Made by a program: the position numbers and the translations under genes
Shown: positions 6,358-12,888 of the stretch, piece by piece
Layout of the letters: each line of letters opens with the position of its first letter
Numbering within the stretch: position 1 is the first letter of the stretch
Notes under the pieces: generated by a model
What the model was told of the DNA's origin: nothing
Seen by the model: only the letters and a program-made list of their open reading frames with translations
The model's database searches: none
Assembly (NCBI GenBank): GCA_002305915.1
Contig: DBRJ01000045.1
Coordinates: 16,921-29,808 of the forward strand
DNA length: 12,888 bases
DNA from: Pelotomaculum sp. UBA1371
GTDB taxonomy: Bacteria; Bacillota; Desulfotomaculia; Desulfotomaculales; Pelotomaculaceae
Direction of reading: 5' to 3'

Positions 6358-7935
6358 TTGCGTTTTCTAAGAAACATAACCATGGTTTTGTTGCTGATGC
6401 TCCCACTTCTTTTTCTCTTTAACACAGAAGTTGTCCCGGTGGCGGCTAGACTTGCCGGCCGGGAAAGCCCCAGCCTGACCTACGTCAGGGAGCAGGACTC
6501 AATTACCCTGGATCCTGCCCTGGCGCAGGATGAGGAATCCTGCAAAGTGATTACCAATATATATGAAGGATTGGTTCGTTTCAAAGCGGGTACCACGGAA
6601 GTTGAACCCTGCCTGGCTGAATCATGGCAAGTATCCTCCGACAACATGGTGTGGACATTCTTTTTGCGGAAAAACGTCAAGTTCCATGACGGTACCCCTT
6701 TTAATGCGGAAGCAGTGCGCTTCAGCATGGAGAGACAGATACCACCCCGGGCTGGAAACAGCCTTAATTATGCTTCATTTACCTTTGGTATGGTTGAGCG
6801 GATCAAAGTCGTCGATCCATACACCGTGAGTTTCATTTTAAAATTCCCCTACGCCCCGTTCCTGAACAACCTGGCCATGATTGCAGCCGCGCCCATAGTC
6901 AGTCCCACTGCAGCCACGGCCCTGGGCGAAGCTTTTTCTGAAAACCCGGTTGGCACAGGCCCCTTCCGGTTTGTAGGCTGGGATAAAGGGAAACGGATTA
7001 CTTTGAAAGCAAACAGAGATTACTGGGCAAGTCCACCGGAATGCACCACCCTTGTTTTTAAGGTTATTAAAAACAGCCGGCTCAGGTCTTTGCTTGTAAG
7101 ATTCGGACTGGCAGACATCACTGACGGGATAACTGCGGCAGATGCCCGTTATCTTGAACAGAAAGGTTGCCGCGTCCTGCGGAGCACCGGTCTGGACTTG
7201 AACTATCTGGGATTTTATAACGACAAAGAGCCCTTCGACAATCCTGCTTTAAGAAGAGCAGTAAGCCTGGCCATAGACCGGAAGCAGCTCACAGAGAAAC
7301 TGTTCCGGGAAGCCTCTGTTGAGGCTGGAGGTCCCTTGCCCCCCGGAGTCCTGGGATACAACCCGGACATTCGCCCTCTTCCCTATGACCCGGTCGGAGC
7401 CAGGGAAATACTTGCCGGTCAGGACCTTGCCCGCGACTTGAAAATCACTATCATTACCTATACCAATCAGAGACCCTATAATCCCGCGGGAGGTCAAAAG
7501 CTTGCTGAAGCCATTCAGGCCGACCTGGCAGCAGTGGGAATAGAAACGGAGATTAAAGCCTATCCCTGGGACGAGTTCAAGGAAGCGCTTCTTAAAGAAG
7601 AAGGTAACGCCTTTCTTTATGGATGGATCAGCGACAACGGAGACCCTGATAATTTCCTTTACACACTGCTCTCCTCCGCCCAAATTGAAAGTGGACTCAA
7701 TACTGCCCGCTACCGGAACAGAGAGGTAGATCTCCTGCTGGCCAGAGCGCAACAATCGACAGACCGGTCTTTGCGGGAGCAGCTTTACCGGGAAGCAACG
7801 AAAATAATTATCCAGGATGCCCCCTGGGTTTGCTTAAATCACAGCCTGCGCCTCACAGCAGTCTCACCTGGAATAGAGAATTTCGTACAGCAAAAAGCGG
7901 GTTACCCGTATTTATGCAGCGTTAAAAGAAAGTAG
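6358..7935 (+). CDS. family 5 extracellular solute-binding protein (peptide/nickel type)
   Basis: A 525-aa periplasmic-type binding protein of the OppA/DppA (SBP_bac_5) family, which delivers oligopeptides, nickel or similar solutes to an ABC transporter on the outer face of the membrane. Family features include the N-terminal LDPALAQDEESCKVITNIYEGL region, LAESWQVSSDNMVWTFFLRK, FHDGTPFNAEAV, GTGPFRFVGW and FDNPALRRAVSLAIDR. A hydrophobic segment (residues 7-22) is a signal peptide or anchor. No lipobox cysteine is present, which is unusual for a Gram-positive binding protein; it may be released, or held by an uncleaved signal anchor. The start is TTG at 6358, behind GAGGTGA. No permease or ATPase gene of this family is adjacent, so it is an orphan that must share a transporter encoded elsewhere. 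The substrate is not predictable. Confidence 0.9.
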   Translation: MRFLRNITMVLLLMLPLLFLFNTEVVPVAARLAGRESPSLTYVREQDSITLDPALAQDEESCKVITNIYEGLVRFKAGTTEVEPCLAESWQVSSDNMVWTFFLRKNVKFHDGTPFNAEAVRFSMERQIPPRAGNSLNYASFTFGMVERIKVVDPYTVSFILKFPYAPFLNNLAMIAAAPIVSPTAATALGEAFSENPVGTGPFRFVGWDKGKRITLKANRDYWASPPECTTLVFKVIKNSRLRSLLVRFGLADITDGITAADARYLEQKGCRVLRSTGLDLNYLGFYNDKEPFDNPALRRAVSLAIDRKQLTEKLFREASVEAGGPLPPGVLGYNPDIRPLPYDPVGAREILAGQDLARDLKITIITYTNQRPYNPAGGQKLAEAIQADLAAVGIETEIKAYPWDEFKEALLKEEGNAFLYGWISDNGDPDNFLYTLLSSAQIESGLNTARYRNREVDLLLARAQQSTDRSLREQLYREATKIIIQDAPWVCLNHSLRLTAVSPGIENFVQQKAGYPYLCSVKRK

Positions 7936-7947
7936 CTGAATTCCTTT

Positions 7948-7984
7948 CCAGTCAAAAATATTACTAAAATTATTAACTGGTTTT
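7948..7984 (+). terminator. weak candidate terminator after the binding-protein gene
   Basis: CCAGT (7948-7952) can pair with ACTGG (7976-7980), followed by TTTT. The stem is only 5 bp with a long AT-rich loop, so this is tentative. Confidence 0.25.
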
Positions 7985-8091
7985 AAATGCTTCTCTTGAA
8001 TAGAACGCCGTCGATAATATCTTCCCTTGCCTGACAGTGGCATTATCTTCCACTAATAACACTGGCTCCTCTGAAGAATAATATTGGTAAA

Positions 8092-8103
8092 AGGCATATG
8101 CCT
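8092..8103. promoter_or_regulatory. 12-bp palindrome upstream of the Gln-rich protein gene
   Basis: AGGCATATGCCT is a perfect palindrome ending 25 bp before the start codon and just before the ribosome site AGGAGG. It could be an operator or a small leader hairpin. It contains CATA, but the spacing does not match a sporulation sigma -10 box that I can defend. Confidence 0.3.
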
Positions 8104-8128
8104 AATCTCAGTTTTAGGAGGAACGATA

Positions 8129-8956
8129 ATGGATCAAGTTTACCAGCTCCAAAGGCAGATCCAGGATTTGCGGCAAGAAGTAAACACAATCAGTCAGGTT
8201 GCAAGCCAGTTGCAGCGCTCAGAGGCTAACAATGCCGCTCAACTCCAGCGTTTGCAACAAAACGAAAGCATGGCCGCCCAGCAGCTTCAGGCAATTCAGC
8301 AGCTCTGCAACCGCCTGAGCCAGGATGTCAATGTCATCAGTAATGTCGCCCAGAGCGTCACAGCTCAGATTGCCAACAGGCCCTTTACAACCGGCCAATA
8401 CGGCACTGGGATCAGTCCCCAGTTTAGTAGTGGAATCAGCCCTCAGTTCAGTACTGGGATTAGTCCCCAGTTCAGCACCGGGCAGTTCGGCTATGCTTCC
8501 AACTTGCAAAATCAGTTTGGCACCTTTGGAAGCCAGTTCGACCAGAACCGTAATGACGAGTTTTCCCGGAACCAGTACATCAGTTCAATGGCGGCAAACC
8601 GTTACGGACTTGGTTTTAACACGCCTCAGTACGCCTCCAATCAATACATCAGCAACCTGGCCAACCAGGGTGTCCTTGGTTCCCAGCAAAGCCCCGGGCT
8701 CGGATATGGCGCAGCTACCATGGGGACAGGTATAGGTCCAAGTGGCTATGCGGAAATAAGCACCGGTAATTTTGCTGTTCAACCCGCTCACCCGGTACAG
8801 ACAACTCAGTACGGTTCTACCAGCATGATGGGCAGTCATTATATTCCAACCTACAGCATGGGGCAGTCGGCAAACCAATTGAGTTCCGGCCTTTTCGGCA
8901 GTCATTCCTATAACGCAATGAATACTCCCAATATAGGCCGTTACTCAAATTTCTAA
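8129..8956 (+). CDS. glutamine-rich coiled-coil protein with tandem repeats
   Basis: A 275-aa protein of unknown function. Residues 1-80 are strongly heptad-like and rich in Gln (LQRQIQDLRQEVNTISQVAS and following), a predicted coiled coil. From residue 85 the composition changes to Gly, Ser, Gln, Asn, Tyr and Phe with very few charges, typical of a disordered or surface-assembling tail. Residues 94-117 are three tandem GISPQFS(S/T) units. There is one cysteine (C60) and no signal peptide or membrane segment. The ATG at 8129 follows AGGAGG by seven bases; an in-frame upstream ATG at 8084 lacks a ribosome site. The gene stands alone and ends at a strong terminator. A spore coat or other structural role is conceivable from composition only; I do not recognise a named family. 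Confidence 0.75.
   Translation: MDQVYQLQRQIQDLRQEVNTISQVASQLQRSEANNAAQLQRLQQNESMAAQQLQAIQQLCNRLSQDVNVISNVAQSVTAQIANRPFTTGQYGTGISPQFSSGISPQFSTGISPQFSTGQFGYASNLQNQFGTFGSQFDQNRNDEFSRNQYISSMAANRYGLGFNTPQYASNQYISNLANQGVLGSQQSPGLGYGAATMGTGIGPSGYAEISTGNFAVQPAHPVQTTQYGSTSMMGSHYIPTYSMGQSANQLSSGLFGSHSYNAMNTPNIGRYSNF
8408..8479 (+). repeat. three tandem 24-bp coding repeats
   Basis: Three in-frame 24-bp units (8408-8431, 8432-8455, 8456-8479) encode GISPQFSS, GISPQFST and GISPQFST, followed by a partial GQFG. The units differ mainly at third codon positions, so selection appears to hold the protein sequence. Confidence 0.85.
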
Positions 8957-8964
8957 TACCTGAC

Positions 8965-8994
8965 AGGGGCCTTTAAAAGGCCCCTTTATTTTTT
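8965..8994 (+). terminator. strong intrinsic terminator
   Basis: GGGGCCTTT and AAAGGCCCC form a near-perfect 9-bp stem followed by a T-rich tail (TTTATTTTTT), 9 bp after the stop codon of the Gln-rich protein gene. Confidence 0.92.
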
Positions 8995-9063
8995 GAGTTA
9001 AGCCTGATTAGTTTTAAATCCAGTTAATCGTTAAGATCTATGGAAATAAGACATTATAATTAC

Positions 9064-9092
9064 TTAACAAATTATGTCATTGTTGTTATAAT
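9064..9092 (+). promoter_or_regulatory. promoter of the small 81-aa protein gene
   Basis: TTAACA (9064-9069) and TATAAT (9087-9092) are separated by exactly 17 bp. Transcription would start near 9099, which excludes a start codon at 9040 and supports the TTG at 9127. Confidence 0.75.
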
Positions 9093-9126
9093 ATCCTATA
9101 TTATTAAACTGCGGGAGGGGTCTGTT

Positions 9127-9372
9127 TTGGCAAAAATTTTGCGTGAAGGTGCTTCGTATACCCAGCGAGATGTTGTAGAACTGCTGATAGAGTTCTCAGC
9201 GTTTAAGGACCGGGTAACTAAAAAATTTAAAGAATTGGCCAGGGAGTTGGATGGAAAGGCCAACGAACACGACCTCTGGGTAAATGTATATCTGATCTCA
9301 TCGGATTACTCTGAGGAAGTTGCCGGTAAAAGACATAAACAGCAGCAGGATTCACTTCAAAAAATATCCTGA
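9127..9372 (+). CDS. small protein of unknown function
   Basis: An 81-aa protein that I do not recognise. The TTG start has a very strong GGGAGGGG ribosome site (9113-9120) and a good promoter upstream, which argues for a real gene. The sequence is mostly charged and helix-prone (RDVVELLIEFSAFKDRVTKKFKELARELDG), with a Lys/Gln-rich C-terminus (GKRHKQQQD). No signal peptide, membrane segment, Cys motif or clear DNA-binding helix pair is evident. It converges on the EcsC-like gene. Confidence 0.65.
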   Translation: MAKILREGASYTQRDVVELLIEFSAFKDRVTKKFKELARELDGKANEHDLWVNVYLISSDYSEEVAGKRHKQQQDSLQKIS

Positions 9373-9384
9373 ACTAGTAAGACT

Positions 9385-9408
9385 AAAAAGACTGGCTCAA
9401 GGGAAGCC
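9385..9408 (-). terminator. weak candidate terminator of the amino acid transporter operon
   Basis: On the minus strand, GGCT and AGCC (9408-9405 and 9397-9394) form a short stem, followed four bases later by TTTTT. The stem has only 4 bp, so support is limited; the position, just after the EcsC-like stop, is right. Confidence 0.35.
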
Positions 9409-9422
9409 TGCGATATTTATTC

Positions 9423-10097
9423 TTATTCTACAGATGCTTCCACATCGATGGTTTTTCCTTCCCATGAATCAGGGTTAGCGTTTTCGCTATAGTGCTTGAT
9501 AACGAAGGACCCTACCTTGTTGCAGGTATAATAGTTTACCCAGCCGGCAACTACCATCCCGATTACGGGAATCACCCTCAAGACTGTTTTCTGGGACGTC
9601 CTGATACCCAGGGCCAGTAAGGCGTGCTCCACCAGCCGCAAAAAGGTGCTCCCGGAAAGCTGGGCTACCGTCAAACTGGACAATCCCCTGCCGGCTGCAC
9701 TGGACCCTATCGATGAAATTAGCACCCATACCGCCTCCCGGGAAGTCATGTCGAGATCCAGGTTGCGGTTGTATACCTCAGCCACTTCCAGAATTAACTC
9801 GGTTAATAAAAAGGCCATGGCGGTCAGATCCAAAGCAGTACCGCCGACAATGACAAACAGTGTGCCCAGTACGGGCACTGTCCCGGGCATGGTTGTAACA
9901 ACTCCGGCGGCGGTACACCACCTGCTCTTTTTCCTGATTAGAATACGGCATATTTCCTCATTACTCAAATGAGGATTTTTCTTTTTGAGCCTGGCCACCC
10001 GTTTTTTAACATCCTTTTTATTAACATGTTCAAACGGGTTAAAAATTACCACCCGCGCGCCACTCCCCCTGTTTTTCTCAATGTAAGAATACGCCAA
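9423..10097 (-). CDS. EcsC-like membrane-associated protein
   Basis: A 224-aa protein resembling the EcsC family, named from the third gene of the Bacillus ecs ABC transporter locus and of unknown function. A basic N-terminal part (27-58) is followed by a hydrophobic region (61-107, AAGVVTTMPGTVPVLGTLF and a helix ending LEVAEVYNR). A second hydrophobic region bears the typical RVIPVIGMVVAGWVNYY signature (174-190), and the tail is acidic. The TTG at 10097 lies 9 bp after the ATPase stop; its ribosome site is not convincing, so translational coupling, or a start at the GTG for residue 16, are options. It is the last gene of the binding protein-permease-ATPase operon, which suggests shared expression, though a role in transport is only inference. 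Confidence 0.68.
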   Translation of the reverse strand: MAYSYIEKNRGSGARVVIFNPFEHVNKKDVKKRVARLKKKNPHLSNEEICRILIRKKSRWCTAAGVVTTMPGTVPVLGTLFVIVGGTALDLTAMAFLLTELILEVAEVYNRNLDLDMTSREAVWVLISSIGSSAAGRGLSSLTVAQLSGSTFLRLVEHALLALGIRTSQKTVLRVIPVIGMVVAGWVNYYTCNKVGSFVIKHYSENANPDSWEGKTIDVEASVE

Positions 10098-10106
10098 TAG
10101 CAGGCT

Positions 10107-10844
10107 TTAGGCCTTCCACTCCAGAACCTTGCCAAGAAATATCTTTAATTCGTGTGTTCGAGGCCTGGCAAATAACTCCATTGAATTACCGGATTCAATG
10201 TTCTTGCCGCCAGATAAAAACATCACCTTCTCACAGGCTTTTTTAGCAAAACCCATTTCGTGGGTGACGAGAATTATACTAAGCTGTTCTCTGGTCAGTT
10301 CACTGATCATAGCCAGCACCTCATTGGTCAGCTCAGGGTCGAGGGCGCTGGTAGGCTCATCAAGGAGCAGCAGACTCGGCCTGGCTGCAATGGCCCTGGC
10401 TATGGCTATCCTCTGCTGTTGGCCGCCTGAAAGCTCGCTGGGACGCTTGTGGGCATCCTGCTCCAGGTCGAAACGCTCCAGCAGGGCAGATGCGGTTTTT
10501 AAGGCGTCTTTTTTATTGTACCCGTAGACATTGCAGAGGGGCATGGTTATATTATCTATGGCCGAGAGATGAGCAAACAGTCCTTTTGACTGAAATACGA
10601 AACCAATTCTGCGGCGGTGGGCAACCAAATTCTTTTCAGTAAAATCTACCCTTAGCCCATCAAGTATTACTTCACCCGATGTTGGAGGGATCAGTCCTCC
10701 TATAATGCGCAGCAATGTTGACTTCCCACCACCGGAAGGGCCAATGACGGCCAGTGTTTTAACATCACCGGAATAAGAAAAATCATTGAGAACCATTCTG
10801 CCGTTGCCGAAATCTTTACAGATATTGTTTATTTCAATTCTCAT
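10107..10844 (-). CDS. glnQ: polar amino acid ABC transporter ATPase
   Basis: ATP-binding subunit of a polar amino acid uptake transporter, 245 aa, the standard size for GlnQ/HisP proteins. All motifs are intact: Walker A GPSGGGKST (35-43), Q-loop Q85, signature LSGGQ (138-142), Walker B LLLLDE (158-163) and switch H195. It works at the cytoplasmic face, bound to the permease encoded upstream. The ATG start at 10844 lies inside the end of the permease gene (11-bp overlap), with AGAAGG upstream, a sign of translational coupling. The gene symbol reflects family resemblance; the transported amino acid is not known. Confidence 0.93.
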   Translation of the reverse strand: MRIEINNICKDFGNGRMVLNDFSYSGDVKTLAVIGPSGGGKSTLLRIIGGLIPPTSGEVILDGLRVDFTEKNLVAHRRRIGFVFQSKGLFAHLSAIDNITMPLCNVYGYNKKDALKTASALLERFDLEQDAHKRPSELSGGQQQRIAIARAIAARPSLLLLDEPTSALDPELTNEVLAMISELTREQLSIILVTHEMGFAKKACEKVMFLSGGKNIESGNSMELFARPRTHELKIFLGKVLEWKA

Positions 10845-11619
10845 ACTTAAACCTTCTTTCCAGCACCTTGGTGAGCATTGACAGCGGGAGGGTCAGGGAT
10901 AAGTACAGCAGCCCGAGAAATAAATAACACTCAAATATAGCAAAGTTGGTGGCACTGATTTCTCTGATTGTCTGGGTGAGCTCGATTACCGATATTAAAG
11001 ATAAAAGTGAGGAGTCTTTAATTATGGACGCAAACTGCCCGGCCAGAGCAGGGAGAATGCGTGCGGTGAGCTGCGGTAAAACTACCAGGCGCAAGGTTTG
11101 GCTGTTGTTAAGACCAACGGCTTTAGCCGCTTCCAGTTGGGTAGCGTCGATAGAGTCAAGACCTCCCCTGATAATCTCGGAAATATAAGCCCCTGAGAAT
11201 ATCGAAAGGATCAAGACCCCGGCAATAAAGCGGTCAGTTATATTCCAGGCGGTGCCGATGATGTAGAAAAACAGGTAAACCTGCATAATCAGCGGGGTAC
11301 CCCTGATAAACTGCACATAAACCTGGCAAAAATATACCAGGGGTAAAATTCTTGATTTAGTGCCGAGAGCTGAAACAAAACCTATAAGCAAGCTTAAGAT
11401 CAGGCTGACAATGCTTAATTCAATAGTTGTGATAAAACCGTCAAATATACGATACCTGAAAACAAAGAGTGTCGAAAAGTCCAGGGTCAGTCCAAGCCTG
11501 CTTACAGACCAGAAGAAAAATCCCAGAAAAGCAACACAGGCGATGATTATACTAACTACCGCCTGTAGTCTGGTCCCCTTGTTATTTTCTTTAATGATGA
11601 AAAAGTTGAAGAGTTTCAT
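10834..11619 (-). CDS. polar amino acid ABC transporter permease
   Basis: Membrane subunit of the HisM/GlnP permease family, 261 aa. It has a hydrophobic N-terminal segment (21-38), the TTIELSIVSLI helix, the hallmark VQFIRGTPLIMQ (102-113), and the EAA loop that contacts the ATPase (about 158-182, ATQLEAAKAVGLNNSQTLRLVVLPQ split across its two helices). It usually acts as a homodimer when, as here, only one permease gene is present. The ATG start is 5 bp after the binding-protein stop, with no strong ribosome site, so coupled translation is likely. The last 11 bp overlap the ATPase gene. Confidence 0.92.
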   Translation of the reverse strand: MKLFNFFIIKENNKGTRLQAVVSIIIACVAFLGFFFWSVSRLGLTLDFSTLFVFRYRIFDGFITTIELSIVSLILSLLIGFVSALGTKSRILPLVYFCQVYVQFIRGTPLIMQVYLFFYIIGTAWNITDRFIAGVLILSIFSGAYISEIIRGGLDSIDATQLEAAKAVGLNNSQTLRLVVLPQLTARILPALAGQFASIIKDSSLLSLISVIELTQTIREISATNFAIFECYLFLGLLYLSLTLPLSMLTKVLERRFKYEN

Positions 11620-11624
11620 AAGTA

Positions 11625-12437
11625 CTATTCATTCACATCGGAGAAAAACCACTGAAAATTAAGTTCAGTGAATACTTTCTTTTCTTGAGCCAGGTATTTT
11701 TCGGTTAACCTGTCAAATCCGCCCCCGGCATAAAATTCGTCGATGAATTCATTTACTTTTGTTGTCAATTCCGAATTTCCCTTCTTAATACCGACGCCCC
11801 AGTATTCAACTGACTGAAATGGGATATAAATCGCTTTGGTTGTATCGGGATTCTGCTGGTTATTACGATAAATAGTCAACTGATCGTAAATAAAGGCATC
11901 GGCTTTACCCTGGATTACCTCCGTTACACAGGCGCTTTCGTCTGCCAGGACGATCTGTTCGGCATTGGTCAGGTTTTCCTGGGCATAAAGGTGTCCGGTG
12001 GAGTTGAGCTTTACAGCAACTTTTTTGCCGGGCTGGTTCAAATCTTCCGCAGAATTCAAATCAGAATCTTTATTTGCTAGTATCGCCAGCAGTGCTTTGG
12101 CATAGGGTTTGGAAAAATCAATTTTTTCACGTCTTTCATCTTTAATAGTCATAGAAGAAATAACCACATCCACCTGTCCGGTCTGCAAGGCCGGGATAAG
12201 GCCGTCCCAGGCAATATTTTCAATTCTCACAGGCTTGCCCAGGTATGCACCAAGGGCATTGGCAAAATCAACGCTAATACCTGTGGGGTTACCCTGATTA
12301 TCTTTTGTCTCAAAAGGCGGATAAGCCAGTTCCATTCCCACAACAAGAGCTTCACCTTCCTTTTTTCCATTACCGCAACCAGTTAATAAAGTAGCTATCA
12401 GCACAATTGTTAGCAAAACCAACAAAATCTTTTTCAT
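11625..12437 (-). CDS. polar amino acid ABC transporter binding lipoprotein
   Basis: Extracellular family 3 solute-binding protein (SBP_bac_3) of about 270 aa that captures an amino acid for the permease and ATPase encoded downstream. It starts MKKILLVLL and has a clear lipobox LLTGC, so it should be lipid-anchored at that cysteine (residue 21 from this start) after signal peptidase II cleavage. Family motifs follow: AYPPFETKDNQGNPTGISVD, the DGLIPALQTGQVDVV segment, SSMTIKDERR with the arginine that normally binds the ligand carboxylate, and FSKPYAKA. I chose the ATG at 12437, preceded by GGGTG; a GTG three codons upstream (12446) is an alternative. The substrate (glutamine, cystine, arginine or another) cannot be decided. 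It is the first gene of the operon. Confidence 0.93.
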   Translation of the reverse strand: MKKILLVLLTIVLIATLLTGCGNGKKEGEALVVGMELAYPPFETKDNQGNPTGISVDFANALGAYLGKPVRIENIAWDGLIPALQTGQVDVVISSMTIKDERREKIDFSKPYAKALLAILANKDSDLNSAEDLNQPGKKVAVKLNSTGHLYAQENLTNAEQIVLADESACVTEVIQGKADAFIYDQLTIYRNNQQNPDTTKAIYIPFQSVEYWGVGIKKGNSELTTKVNEFIDEFYAGGGFDRLTEKYLAQEKKVFTELNFQWFFSDVNE

Positions 12438-12491
12438 GTTCTGCACCCATTTCTTCTAAATTTTGTCATTCTATAATTAACTTTCGCTTGA

Positions 12492-12518
12492 ACAGGTCTT
12501 GTACTTAGTACAGGTCTT
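12492..12518 (-). promoter_or_regulatory. operator candidate upstream of the transporter operon
   Basis: Two direct copies of ACAGGTCTT start 18 bp apart (12492 and 12510). Between and overlapping them is a perfect inverted repeat TGTAC-TTA-GTACA. A direct repeat with near two-helical-turn spacing plus a palindrome suggests a transcription factor site about 55-80 bp before the binding-protein start. The regulator is unknown. Confidence 0.4.
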
Positions 12519-12588
12519 ACTTAAACATTTGAGCCGCAGCGCCAGATTCGATAAACTGCTCCCCCTTCCCTGCTCCCCGCCTGCCTAT

Positions 12589-12594
12589 ATTATA
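12589..12594 (-). promoter_or_regulatory. candidate -10 box of the transporter operon
   Basis: TATAAT on the minus strand, about 150 bp upstream of the binding-protein start. No good -35 match is found at 16-18 bp. If it is used, the operator candidate at 12492-12518 would lie within the leader. Confidence 0.3.
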
Positions 12595-12758
12595 ATACAG
12601 ATTACTTAAATTAAGATTATTTGAAAATCCTCAACGACATTATTCTGTGTTTTCTTACATAATCCCTGCTGTCGCAACACTTGCAACGGGTATATTCGAA
12701 TTAATAAAGAAGTCCAGATAGTAAATGATATTGTCCGGACGGAAGCCAGATTTATTAT

Positions 12759-12788
12759 TTGACGAACGATATGTAGATGATTTATAAT
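12759..12788 (+). promoter_or_regulatory. promoter of tRNA-Ala
   Basis: TTGACG (12759-12764) and TATAAT (12783-12788) with an 18-bp spacer, facing the tRNA-Ala gene. The leader would be about 35 nt. Confidence 0.75.
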
Positions 12789-12808
12789 GTAAGCTGACCC
12801 GTTACCGG

Positions 12809-12828
12809 ATTATGATATCAATCATAAT
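12809..12828 (+). other. leader hairpin just before tRNA-Ala
   Basis: ATTATGAT and ATCATAAT form a perfect 8-bp inverted repeat with a 4-nt loop, ending two bases before the mature tRNA 5' end. It may shape 5' processing, or may simply be an AT-rich palindrome. Confidence 0.45.
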
Positions 12829-12830
12829 AT

Positions 12831-12888
12831 GGGCCTATAGCTCAGCTGGGAGAGCGCTTGGTTCGCATTCAAGAGGTCAGGGGTTCGA
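12831..12888 (+). tRNA. tRNA-Ala (anticodon CGC), cut by the window end
   Basis: The first 58 bases of a tRNA: 5' acceptor strand GGGCCTA, D-arm AGCTCAGCTGGGAGAGC, anticodon arm CTTGG-TTCGCAT-TCAAG giving CGC, and the start of the T-arm GGGGTTCGA. The anticodon reads GCG (Ala), and the D-arm and variable-loop sequence are typical of bacterial tRNA-Ala. The 3' part lies outside the window. Confidence 0.93.

Larger units (their letters stand above)
12438..12830. other. intergenic region between the transporter operon and tRNA-Ala
   Basis: No protein gene is supported. The left half holds a TATAAT box and an operator-like repeat for the transporter operon; the right half holds the tRNA-Ala promoter and leader hairpin (all listed separately). 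I looked for a T-box leader (AGGGTGG...GCGGG type) on the minus strand and did not find one. Confidence 0.6.

Noticed and set aside
8084..8128. ATG at 8084 as start of the Gln-rich protein
   Set aside because: It has no ribosome site, while AGGAGG precedes the ATG at 8129.
8408..8479. Tandem 24-bp repeats as a CRISPR-like array
   Set aside because: They are contiguous, without spacers, in frame, and vary at third codon positions, so they are a coding repeat.
8325..8735. Overlapping plus-strand frame inside the Gln-rich protein gene
   Set aside because: It has no ribosome site; it is a by-product of the biased Gln/Ser/Gly codons of the real gene.
9040..9126. ATG at 9040 as start of the small protein, giving a hydrophobic N-terminal segment
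   Set aside because: The apparent membrane segment is the translation of a TTAACA-17-TATAAT promoter; the TTG at 9127 has the strong ribosome site.
12438..12600. T-box or other amino acid riboswitch leading the transporter operon
   Set aside because: No T-box antiterminator consensus and no terminator hairpin with a T-run before the first gene could be found on the minus strand.

Overview
The window reads as chromosomal DNA of a low-to-mid GC Firmicute, most likely an anaerobic spore-former of the Peptococcaceae/Desulfotomaculia type. This is inference: the support is the mix of protein families (a DUF2935 protein, a YflT-like stress protein, a bacterial pyruvoyl arginine decarboxylase, a short endonuclease IV-like protein), strong AGGAGG-type ribosome sites, frequent TTG starts, and tRNA genes with encoded CCA. 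No phage, insertion sequence, CRISPR array or rRNA gene is visible.

Left part (1-2282): a possible 3' end of an unrecognised gene (+); a hairpin repeat; a DUF2935 gene (-) that appears to start at the rare codon ATT; about 500 bp without a gene that holds several stable inverted repeats and a strong minus-strand terminator; then a minus-strand tRNA array transcribed Asp-Phe-Gly-Cys. The array has one promoter upstream of tRNA-Asp and a second, consensus-like promoter squeezed between tRNA-Phe and tRNA-Gly.

Centre-left (2347-6217): a minus-strand polyamine operon, pyruvoyl-dependent arginine decarboxylase - spermidine synthase - agmatinase. Together these can turn arginine into agmatine, putrescine and spermidine, given decarboxylated S-adenosylmethionine from a SpeD not present here. 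Divergent from it is a YflT-like stress protein gene, which converges on an endonuclease IV-family gene across a shared hairpin terminator.

Centre-right (6303-9408): an orphan family 5 peptide/solute-binding protein (+), a glutamine-rich coiled-coil protein with a three-unit 24-bp coding repeat (+) and a strong terminator, then a small unrecognised 81-aa protein with its own good promoter (+).

Right part (9385-12888): a minus-strand operon for a polar amino acid ABC transporter (lipoprotein binding protein, permease, ATPase, tightly packed or overlapping) followed 9 bp later by an EcsC-like membrane protein gene. Its upstream region carries a TATAAT box and a direct-repeat/palindrome operator candidate. 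The window ends inside a tRNA-Ala(CGC) gene (+) with its own promoter and a leader hairpin.

Most of the window is ordinary housekeeping and transport content. The items most worth a second look are the ATT start, the almost leaderless tRNA-Gly promoter, the structured gene-free tract at 1445-1830, and the EcsC-like gene attached to the amino acid transporter.
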